DNA of 5,122 bases from Tepidiphilus sp. (lineage in GTDB: Bacteria; Pseudomonadota; Gammaproteobacteria; Burkholderiales; Rhodocyclaceae), in contig JAQUGB010000132.1 in NCBI GenBank assembly GCA_028684345.1, positions 1 to 5,122 on the forward strand, written 5' to 3'. Numbering within the stretch: position 1 is the first letter of the stretch; each line of letters begins with the position of its first letter. Below are positions 1-4,862 of the stretch, piece by piece. The notes beneath the pieces are model-generated. The model made no database searches and was not told where the DNA came from. It saw only the letters and a program-made list of their open reading frames with translations. Both the position numbers and the translations under genes were made by a program.

Positions 1-27
1 CTTGGTCGAGAAGGGCCCCGTCGTCAT
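1..27 (-). CDS. 5' end of a downstream operon gene (partial, possibly scpB)
   Basis: An ATG at 27-25 on the minus strand overlaps the scpA stop in an ATGA arrangement and opens a frame that stays open to the window edge, reading MTTGPFSTK. The 4-base overlap is what a translationally coupled next operon gene looks like. Nine residues cannot identify the product. From neighbourhood knowledge, scpB (the winged-helix partner of ScpA in the SMC-ScpAB complex) most often follows scpA, but in some Betaproteobacteria other genes, such as pantothenate genes, may follow. The scpB label is therefore a contextual guess only. No Shine-Dalgarno sequence stands out, consistent with coupling. Confidence 0.5.
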
Positions 28-866
28 GGTTCGAGCGCCAGGGGTTCGGTTTCCGGCGCTGCTTCGGCCGGACGCACCCACAAGGGGGCTAAGGGCTCGC
101 GCTGCTCCAGGTGCAGGGCGCGCTCCTTGCACAGTTCCAGCACGGCCACGAAGGTGACGGCCACGCCCAGCCTCCCCTGCTCTGGTTCGATCAGCGTGGC
201 GAACGCGAGCGCTCCCGCGGCATGACGCAACCGGCGCAGCACCCGGCTCATGGCCTCGCGCACCGAAATGGCCTCGGCGGCGACTTCGTGGCGGCGCTCG
301 AGCCGTAGGCGCTGCAGGATGCCCGTCCACGCTTCGATGAGCCGATCCAGGCTCGCCTCCGGTTGCGGCCGCTGGGGCGTATGCCCCCACTCGATCGGCC
401 CGGCCCAGAGGAAATCCCGCCCCGCCCGCGGATGCTCGCCCAAGAGGCGCGCTGCGCGCTTGATGCGCTCGTATTCGAGCAGACGGCGCATGAGTTCGGC
501 CCGTGGATCGTCTTCCCCGTCTTCCTGGAGCACGGAAGGAGCTCGCGGCAGCAGCGAGCGCGATTTGATCTCCAGGAGCGTGGCCGCCATCAAGAGGTAG
601 TCAGCCGCCAGATCGAGGTCGAAGCGGCGCATCGCTTCCACGTAGGCGAGATACTGCTCGGTGAGCCGCGCCACCGGGATGTCGCGCACGTCGAGCCGGT
701 TCTTCTGGATGAGATACCACAAAAGGTCGAACGGCCCCTCGAAGGTCTCGAGAAAGACGCGCAGCGCCTCCGGCGGAATGAAGAGATCCTCCGGCACGGC
801 GGTGAGCGGCTCGCCGTAGACGCGCGCGATCGGCGCTTCGGCGGCGAGGATTTCATCTCTACTCAC
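24..866 (-). CDS. scpA: segregation and condensation protein A (ScpA, kleisin)
   Basis: This is the kleisin subunit that bridges the SMC ATPase heads and, with ScpB, forms the condensin that compacts and separates the chromosome in the cytoplasm. The protein has 280 residues. The N-terminal SMC-binding region is clear: VFLETFEGPFDLLWYLI at about 37-53, DIP at 62-64, and LLEIKSRSLLP at about 97-107. The C-terminal winged helix that contacts the second SMC head lies at about 215-265. I chose the GTG start at 866 because its GTGA overlaps the trpS stop by 4 bases and it gives the lead-in VYGEPL...IPPEAL, which I associate with betaproteobacterial ScpA. The same frame runs open upstream to an ATG at 1049, but those 61 codons lie inside trpS and encode an Arg/Gly/Ala-rich sequence unlike ScpA. 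Phe46 replaces the usual Leu in the 'FEGPLDLL' motif. The stop overlaps the next gene's ATG. Confidence 0.93.
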   Translation of the reverse strand: MSRDEILAAEAPIARVYGEPLTAVPEDLFIPPEALRVFLETFEGPFDLLWYLIQKNRLDVRDIPVARLTEQYLAYVEAMRRFDLDLAADYLLMAATLLEIKSRSLLPRAPSVLQEDGEDDPRAELMRRLLEYERIKRAARLLGEHPRAGRDFLWAGPIEWGHTPQRPQPEASLDRLIEAWTGILQRLRLERRHEVAAEAISVREAMSRVLRRLRHAAGALAFATLIEPEQGRLGVAVTFVAVLELCKERALHLEQREPLAPLWVRPAEAAPETEPLALEP

Positions 867-2065
867 GTGTAATCCAGACCCATCGCCTCGCGCACGTCGC
901 GCATGGTCGCCTGGGCGAGCTTGCGCGCCTGCTCGCAACCGTCGGCGACCACGTTGCGCACGAGACTGGGGTTCTCCACATAGGGTTGCGCCCGCTCGCG
1001 CATCGCTTCCTGTTCCTTGAGGATGGCCTCGAGCACGGGCTGCTTGCATTCCAGGCAGCCGATCTTGGCGCTACGGCAGCCCTCCTGCACCCACTGGTGC
1101 ACCTCGGGATCGGTGTAGATCTTGTGGAACTGCCACACCGGGCAGCGTTCCGGATCGCCGGGGTCGGTGCGGCGCACCCGCGCCGGATCGGTCTGCATGG
1201 TGCGCACCTTGCGCGTGATCGATTCGGGGTCTTCGCGCAGGTAAATCGTGTTGCCATAGCTCTTCGACATCTTCTGCCCGTCGAGGCCGGGCATGCGGGA
1301 GGCCTCGGTGAGCAGCACTTGGGGTTCCACCAGGATGTGCTTGCTATAGCCCTCGAGATAACCATAGAGTCGCTCCCGGTCGCCCAGGGACAAACTCTGC
1401 GCTTCCTCGAGGAGGGCGCGGGCCTGCGCGAGCGCCTCGGCGTCGCCTTCCTGCTGGAAACGGGTACGCAGCTCGAGGTAGAGCCGGGCGCGCTTGCTGC
1501 CGAGTTTCTTCACCGCCTCTTTGGCGTTTTCCTCGAAATTGGGCTCGCGACCGTAGAAATGGTTGAAGCGGCGTGCCACTTCGCGCGTGAATTCCACGTG
1601 CGGGATCTGGTCCTCGCCCACCGGCACGAGATTGGCGCGATAGATGAGGATGTCGGCCGCCTGCAGCAACGGATAGCCGAGGAATCCATAGGTAGTGAGA
1701 TCCTTGTGCGAGAGCTTTTCGAGCTGATCCTTGTAGGTCGGTACCCGCTCGAGCCAGCCGAGCGGCGTGATCATGGAAAGCAGCAGATGCAGCTCGGCAT
1801 GCTCGAGCACCCGGGACTGGATGAAGAGCGTGGCCTGGTTCGGGTCGATGCCCGCTGCCAGCCAGTCGATGAGCATCTCCCAGGTGGCCTGCGAGATCAC
1901 GTCGGGCTGGTCGTAGGTCGTGGTGAGCGCATGCCAGTCGGCCACGAAGAAAAGGCAAGGATATTCATACTGCAGGCGGGCCCAATTTTTCAGCACGCCG
2001 TGATAATGCCCCAGATGGAGACGCCCGGTGGGGCGCATTCCCGAAAGGACCCTTTCAGCATACAT
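863..2065 (-). CDS. trpS: tryptophanyl-tRNA synthetase, long form with four-cysteine motif
   Basis: A class Ic aminoacyl-tRNA synthetase that activates tryptophan with ATP and charges tRNA-Trp in the cytoplasm. The 400-residue product carries the HIGH-type signature HLGH at 17-20, preceded by GMRPTGRLH, and KMSKS at 265-269. It is about 65 residues longer than E. coli TrpS (334 aa). The extra sequence, roughly residues 178-246, is a charged, probably helical insertion between the Rossmann core and the KMSKS loop. Near the C-terminal part Cys308, Cys330, Cys337 and Cys340 form C-x21-C-x6-C-x2-C, close to the [4Fe-4S] site of Thermotoga TrpRS. The start MYAERVL at 2065 is preceded by AAAGG about 10 nt upstream and begins the conserved fold at once. 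An in-frame ATG at 2158 would add 31 unrelated residues and overlap the M50 gene. It lies 38 nt after the M50 gene and overlaps scpA by 4 bases (GTGA). Confidence 0.97.
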   Translation of the reverse strand: MYAERVLSGMRPTGRLHLGHYHGVLKNWARLQYEYPCLFFVADWHALTTTYDQPDVISQATWEMLIDWLAAGIDPNQATLFIQSRVLEHAELHLLLSMITPLGWLERVPTYKDQLEKLSHKDLTTYGFLGYPLLQAADILIYRANLVPVGEDQIPHVEFTREVARRFNHFYGREPNFEENAKEAVKKLGSKRARLYLELRTRFQQEGDAEALAQARALLEEAQSLSLGDRERLYGYLEGYSKHILVEPQVLLTEASRMPGLDGQKMSKSYGNTIYLREDPESITRKVRTMQTDPARVRRTDPGDPERCPVWQFHKIYTDPEVHQWVQEGCRSAKIGCLECKQPVLEAILKEQEAMRERAQPYVENPSLVRNVVADGCEQARKLAQATMRDVREAMGLDYT

Positions 2066-2103
2066 GGTTTTTTCGCCTTTACGGTTCGTAGGATTCGAAG
2101 GTG

Positions 2104-2763
2104 CTAAAAGCCGATCGTCGCGAGAATTGTGCTGCGTACCGCGACGAACATCGGCCACAGGATGGAGGAGCCCACCCCGCTGATCATGGCTACCAGCAGG
2201 ATCGCGATGCCGTACGGCTCCAGCCGCGACAAGGCCCAGGCCGGACGCGGCGGCAATACGCTCACGAGCATGCGACCGCCGTCGAGCGGCGGCAGCGGCA
2301 GGAGGTTCAATACCATGAGGGCGACGTTGATCGAGATGCCGGCATCGGCCATGCGCGCGAGCGGCACCGCCCAGAAGGGGGGCAGAAAAGTGAGCGCTAG
2401 CTTGAAGAGCAAGGCCCAGCCGAGCGCCATCGCCAGATTGATGCCCGGCCCGGCGCCCGCCACCCAGAACATGTCCCGCTTGGGATGACGCAAGCGGGAA
2501 GGGTCGACCGGCACCGGTTTCGCCCAGCCGAAGAGCAGCGCCCCGGCACCGGTGAGCAGCGACAGGAACAGGATGCCCAGCGGCACGAGGAGGGTGCCCA
2601 CCGGGTCGACGTGACGCAGCGGATTGAGCGAGATGCGCCCGGCACGCTCGGCGGTGGGATCGCCAAAAGCTCGGGCGACGTAGCCGTGCGCCGCCTCGTG
2701 CAAGGTGATCGCCAGCAGCACCGGCAGCGCCCAGAGCGCGAGATCGGCGAGAAAGGCATTCAT
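2104..2763 (-). CDS. site-2 protease family (M50) membrane zinc metalloprotease
   Basis: A predicted polytopic inner-membrane metalloprotease of the compact S2P type (219 residues, YwhC-like), the class that cleaves substrates within the lipid bilayer. The zinc motif HEAAH is at 22-26 in the first hydrophobic helix (H22 and H26 ligands, E23 catalytic). The third-ligand motif NLLPLPPLDGG is at 153-163, with Asp161 as ligand. The glycine-rich AGPGINL at 104-110 precedes another membrane segment. Hydrophobic stretches fall at about 8-24, 52-80, 97-128, 143-160 and 184-205. There is no PDZ domain, unlike RseP. The ATG at 2763 overlaps the yciO stop in ATGA, so the two genes are probably translationally coupled; the gene ends with TAG 38 nt before trpS. 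The substrate is unknown. Members of this subfamily are commonly found beside yciO and trpS or scpA, but no pathway follows from that. Confidence 0.93.
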   Translation of the reverse strand: MNAFLADLALWALPVLLAITLHEAAHGYVARAFGDPTAERAGRISLNPLRHVDPVGTLLVPLGILFLSLLTGAGALLFGWAKPVPVDPSRLRHPKRDMFWVAGAGPGINLAMALGWALLFKLALTFLPPFWAVPLARMADAGISINVALMVLNLLPLPPLDGGRMLVSVLPPRPAWALSRLEPYGIAILLVAMISGVGSSILWPMFVAVRSTILATIGF

Positions 2764-3386
2764 TCGGCGATAAATGGGGTGGGATCGCCCGCCCCGACGC
2801 GCACGATGTGCGGCGCTTCGCCCGTGAGATCGACCACGGTGGTGAGCTCGCGGCAGGTTTCGCCCGTGTCGACGATCACGTCGACCAGCTTGCCGATGCG
2901 TTCGGACACCGTCTCGGCATCGGGCAAAGGCTCCGCCTCGCCGGGCAGGATCAAACTGGTGCTCAGGAGCGGCTCGCCCAGCGCCTCCAGGATCGCCTGC
3001 ACCACGCGGTGCTGCGGCACGCGAAGCCCGATGGTGCGCCGTTTGGGGTGAAGGATGCGCCGGGGCAGATCGTGCGTCCCCTCGAGGATGAAGACGTAGG
3101 GGCCGGGGGTGTTGGCCTTCAGCAGGCGAAAGACGCGGTTATCCACCCGGGCATAGTTGCCCAGCTCGGAGAGGTCGCGGCACAGCAAAGTAAACGGCTG
3201 CGACTCGTCCATGTCGCGAATGCGGCGGATGCGGCGGATCGCCTCGACGTCACCGAGATGACAGGTAAGGGCGTAGCTCGAGTCGGTGGGCATGGCCACG
3301 ACCGCGCCTTGCCGCAGTTCCCGTGCGACGAGGTCGACGAGCCGTTTTTGCGGGTCGACCGGATGAATGGAGAGGATTTGCGCCAT
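2760..3386 (-). CDS. yciO: YciO family protein (YrdC/Sua5-like domain)
   Basis: A 208-residue single YrdC-like domain, the same size as E. coli YciO (about 206 aa). The family fold binds nucleotide and RNA; relatives TsaC/Sua5 make threonylcarbamoyl-AMP for the t6A modification of tRNA. Visible family motifs are AMPTDSSYAL at 31-40, the basic RRIRRIRDMD followed by FTLLCRDLSEL at about 51-75, TPGPYVFIL at 93-101, TIGLRVPQH at 118-126 and STSLILPG at 142-149. The CRDLSEL and STSLILPG strings point to the YciO branch rather than TsaC. Whether YciO proteins make threonylcarbamoyl-AMP in cells is uncertain, so automated names such as 'L-threonylcarbamoyladenylate synthase' should be read with care. 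The ATG at 3386 is 9 nt after the PHP stop and has only a weak ribosome-binding site. An ATG overlapping that stop (CTATAATG) is out of frame. Confidence 0.92.
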   Translation of the reverse strand: MAQILSIHPVDPQKRLVDLVARELRQGAVVAMPTDSSYALTCHLGDVEAIRRIRRIRDMDESQPFTLLCRDLSELGNYARVDNRVFRLLKANTPGPYVFILEGTHDLPRRILHPKRRTIGLRVPQHRVVQAILEALGEPLLSTSLILPGEAEPLPDAETVSERIGKLVDVIVDTGETCRELTTVVDLTGEAPHIVRVGAGDPTPFIAE

Positions 3387-3395
3387 AATCGAACA

Positions 3396-4235
3396 TTATA
3401 GCGCGCATTCTAGCAGCTGCCACACCGGCGTAAGATCCGGCGGCAAGGGGGGCGCCGCGCCCAGATCGACGGCGGATTCTTCCGGTGCATGGAAGTCGGA
3501 ACCCATCGAAGCGGCAAACCCCCACTGGCGCGCGACGTGCGCCCAGCGGCGCATGTCGTCGGGGCCGTGGGAACCGGAACTCACCTCGATGGCCGTGCCC
3601 CCTGCTTCATCGAAGCGCCGCAGCAGCTCTGCGAACTGCGCGGCCGAGAGGCGGTAGCGCGCCGGATGGGCCAGCACCGCCACCCCGCCCGCCCTGTGGA
3701 TCCAGGCGAGCGCCTCTTCGAGCACGGCCCACTCGTGTTCGACGTAGCCGGGCTTGCCCTTGGCGAGGTAGTATTGGAAGACTTCCGAGACCGAGCGCAT
3801 CAAACCGAGCGAGACGATATAGCGGGCGAAATGTGCGCGGCTCACCAAGGCCGGATTCTTCGCGAAGCGCAGGGCGCCTTCCCATGCACCGTGGATGCCA
3901 TGGCGCTCGAGCTCCTCGGCGATGCGCTTCGCCCGCGCGTCGCGCCCCGAACGCACCCGTTGCAAGCCTTCACCGAGGGCAGGATCGCCGGGATCGACGC
4001 CCAGGCCGAGCACGTGGATCGTCTCGTCAGCGAACGACACCGAGATCTCCACCCCAGGCACGAAAGAGATGCCCCACACGCGCGCCTCTACCTCAGCCGA
4101 GGCGCAGCCGGCGATCTCGTCGTGATCGGTGAGGGAAAGCAGCGTCACGCCGTTCGCGGCGGCGCGACGCACCACCTCGGCCGGAGCGAGCACCCCGTCC
4201 GAGACGAGCGAATGGCAATGCAGATCGACTTTCAT
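3396..4235 (-). CDS. rnm: PHP-domain phosphoesterase, RNase AM / YciV (TrpH) type
   Basis: A 279-residue PHP-family metal-dependent phosphoesterase. The E. coli member (YciV/TrpH, RNase AM) is a 5'-3' exonuclease that trims 5' ends of rRNA and also degrades short oligonucleotides and 3',5'-nucleoside bisphosphates. Metal-binding motifs are all present: HCH (His6, His8), TDHDE at 36-40 (Asp37, His38, Asp39), PGVE at 60-63 (Glu63), His74 in a TIHVLGLG strand, SRAH with His135, LAHPARY with His190, and GSDFH at 245-249 (Asp247, His249). The segment around 100-180 is the helical insertion typical of this branch, including KGKPGYVEHEW. The ATG at 4235 follows GAAGGGCGG about 6-8 nt upstream, which serves as the ribosome-binding site. 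It lies 30 nt after the FKBP gene and 9 nt before yciO, an association also seen in E. coli (yciV-yciO). Family and motifs are clear; the precise substrate here is inferred. Confidence 0.94.
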   Translation of the reverse strand: MKVDLHCHSLVSDGVLAPAEVVRRAAANGVTLLSLTDHDEIAGCASAEVEARVWGISFVPGVEISVSFADETIHVLGLGVDPGDPALGEGLQRVRSGRDARAKRIAEELERHGIHGAWEGALRFAKNPALVSRAHFARYIVSLGLMRSVSEVFQYYLAKGKPGYVEHEWAVLEEALAWIHRAGGVAVLAHPARYRLSAAQFAELLRRFDEAGGTAIEVSSGSHGPDDMRRWAHVARQWGFAASMGSDFHAPEESAVDLGAAPPLPPDLTPVWQLLECAL

Positions 4236-4265
4236 CGCGTCCGCCCTTCGCCCGGAGCCTTTCGT

Positions 4266-4697
4266 TCAGTGAACGGAGACGAGCTCGATCTCGAAGGTGA
4301 GGTCGCGCCCGGCAAGCGGGTGGTTCGCGTCGACGGTGATCGAATCCTCGGTCACTTCCACGACGACGATGGGGATCTGCCGACCGTCGTGCGACTGCAT
4401 CACCAGCCGCTGCCCCACTTCCGGTTCGAGATCCGGCGGCAGCTGCTCACGCGGCACCTGCAACACGGCTTCGGCCACGCGATCGCCGTAGGCTTCGGCC
4501 GCCGGGATGGTGACGGTCTTCGTCTGCCCCACGGCCATGCCTTCCACGGCCTGTTCGAAGCCGGGGATCACCTGTCCGGAGCCGACGGTGAATTCGAGCG
4601 GGTCGCGCCCGGCGGAGCTGTCGAACACCGAGCCGTCGTCGAGCTTGCCGGTGTAATGGACCTGGACGGTATCGCCCGCTTTTGCTGCCTGATTCAT
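4266..4697 (-). CDS. FKBP-type peptidyl-prolyl cis-trans isomerase (SlyD/FkpB architecture)
   Basis: A 143-residue cytoplasmic FKBP that catalyses Xaa-Pro isomerisation. There is no signal peptide. The FKBP core is split by an insert-in-flap domain: N-terminal strands and active-site elements at 1-70, the insert at about 72-124, and the closing strand from NHPLAG (125-130) to ELVSVH. Residues matching the FKBP12 pocket are Tyr15, Phe25, Asp26, Val43, Ile44, Phe47 and Tyr70 (in VHYTGKLDDGSVFDSS, VIPGFEQ and AYGD), so an active isomerase is likely. SlyD's C-terminal His/Cys-rich metal-binding tail is absent; the protein ends at VSVH. Insert-containing FKBPs usually combine isomerase and chaperone activity. 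A strong ribosome-binding site, AAAGGA, lies 6 nt before the ATG. It is the first gene of the minus-strand train and probably carries the operon promoter. SlyD versus FkpB orthology cannot be settled by eye. Confidence 0.95.
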   Translation of the reverse strand: MNQAAKAGDTVQVHYTGKLDDGSVFDSSAGRDPLEFTVGSGQVIPGFEQAVEGMAVGQTKTVTIPAAEAYGDRVAEAVLQVPREQLPPDLEPEVGQRLVMQSHDGRQIPIVVVEVTEDSITVDANHPLAGRDLTFEIELVSVH

Positions 4698-4703
4698 GAT
4701 CTT

Positions 4704-4709
4704 TCCTTT
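4704..4709 (-). promoter_or_regulatory. ribosome-binding site of the FKBP gene
   Basis: AAAGGA on the minus strand, six bases upstream of the ATG at 4697, inside the purine-rich run GAAAGGAAAGA. It is the best Shine-Dalgarno match in the operon and fixes the FKBP start against the out-of-frame ATG at 4752. Confidence 0.75.
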
Positions 4710-4716
4710 CCGCTGT

Positions 4717-4729
4717 CGTGTAGAACACG
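4717..4729. repeat. small inverted repeat overlapping the larger hairpin
   Basis: CGTGT and ACACG are perfect 5-bp arms around AGA. The last three bases (4727-4729) are also the outer bases of the 9-bp-arm repeat, so as RNA the two hairpins could not both form completely. It lies seven bases upstream of the FKBP ribosome-binding site. Short enough to be a chance pairing. Confidence 0.4.
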
Positions 4730-4746
4730 CCGGTCTTGACCGGCGT
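4727..4746. repeat. perfect inverted repeat, 9-bp arms and 2-bp spacer
   Basis: The arms ACGCCGGTC and GACCGGCGT are perfect reverse complements separated by TT. As RNA it would form an 8-9 bp GC-rich hairpin with a very small loop (CTTG on the plus strand, CAAG on the minus). No T-run follows on either strand, so it does not look like an intrinsic terminator. It sits 30 bp upstream of the FKBP start codon. It could be a dyad operator or a structured, protective 5' leader element; the sequence does not decide between them. Confidence 0.7.
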
Positions 4747-4753
4747 ATCCATG

Positions 4754-4782
4754 ACCTTACCCGCTTTCTCTTGCTTTGGCTA
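4754..4782 (-). promoter_or_regulatory. weak candidate sigma70-type promoter for the FKBP operon
   Basis: On the minus strand TAGCCA (4782-4777, 4 of 6 to TTGACA) is followed after 17 bases by TAAGGT (4759-4754), which keeps the three most conserved -10 positions (TA....T). The predicted start would fall near 4746, at the first base of the 20-bp inverted repeat. The match is weak and found by eye only. Confidence 0.25.
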
Positions 4783-4790
4783 GACGTCTA
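4781..4790. repeat. perfect 10-bp palindrome TAGACGTCTA
   Basis: TAGACGTCTA is identical to its own reverse complement. It lies midway in the divergent spacer, touching the candidate -35 element of the minus-strand promoter and just upstream of the A/T patch. This position fits a dimeric regulator's half-site pair, but no known operator is recognised. Confidence 0.5.
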
Positions 4791-4802
4791 CGGAAAAATT
4801 CC

Positions 4803-4829
4803 TTGCCCGTTTCGGCGCTTGATGCTAAT
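4803..4829 (+). promoter_or_regulatory. weak candidate promoter for gcvH
   Basis: TTGCCC (4803-4808) and GCTAAT (4824-4829, 4 of 6 to TATAAT) are 15 bases apart, shorter than the usual 16-18. A start near 4836 would give a leader of about 27 nt. An alternative pair is TTGCTT (4771-4776) with AAAAAT (4794-4799), spaced by 17. Neither is strong. Confidence 0.22.
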
Positions 4830-4852
4830 TTGGCGCCCCTGCCGCTTGCCCC

Positions 4853-4856
4853 GGAG
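4853..4856 (+). promoter_or_regulatory. ribosome-binding site of gcvH
   Basis: GGAG six bases before the ATG at 4863. The spacing favours ATG over the adjacent in-frame GTG at 4860, which would sit only three bases away from GGAG. Confidence 0.65.
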
Positions 4857-4862
4857 CCCGTG

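Larger units (their letters stand above)
4698..4862. promoter_or_regulatory. divergent intergenic regulatory region between the FKBP operon and gcvH
   Basis: This 165-bp spacer separates the minus-strand operon from plus-strand gcvH and must hold the promoters for both unless transcription comes from further away. It is less GC-rich in its middle part than the flanking genes, with an A/T patch at 4794-4800. It contains the palindrome at 4781-4790, the inverted repeat at 4727-4746, an overlapping small hairpin at 4717-4729 and the two ribosome-binding sites. No long open reading frame of its own is convincing, and no RNA gene is recognised. Confidence 0.7.

Noticed and set aside
867..1049. Upstream in-frame extension of scpA to an ATG at 1049
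   Set aside because: The 61 extra codons lie wholly within trpS and give a low-complexity Arg/Gly/Ala sequence. The GTG at 866 with a GTGA overlap gives the normal ScpA N-terminus.
2066..2103. Short TTCG...CGAA inverted repeat between the M50 gene and trpS as a terminator or attenuator
   Set aside because: The arms are only 4 bp with a 7-base loop and no T-run follows in the right place. No T-box or Trp-codon leader is visible in 38 nt.
986..2107. 373-codon plus-strand open frame antisense to trpS
   Set aside because: It is in the mirrored codon register of trpS and has no family motif or ribosome-binding site of note; trpS has its full signatures on the other strand.
2066..2158. N-terminal extension of trpS to an ATG at 2158
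   Set aside because: It would overlap the 3' end of the M50 gene and add 31 residues that do not belong to TrpS. The ATG at 2065 begins directly with the conserved YAERVLSGMRPTG.
3489..4739. 416-codon plus-strand open frame spanning the PHP and FKBP genes
   Set aside because: It lies exactly codon-on-codon antisense to both genes, which happen to be in the same frame. High GC content removes stop codons in this register. The translation is His/Arg/Gly-rich with no recognisable domain, while the minus strand has complete motifs.
4727..4746. Inverted repeat as a rho-independent terminator for either strand
   Set aside because: Neither side is followed by a run of T residues, and the repeat lies upstream of, not after, both flanking genes.
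4447..4752. 101-codon minus-strand open frame beginning at 4752
   Set aside because: It starts in the leader hairpin and then runs out of frame through the FKBP gene. The product is Arg-rich with no domain. A regulatory leader peptide cannot be excluded but has no supporting evidence.
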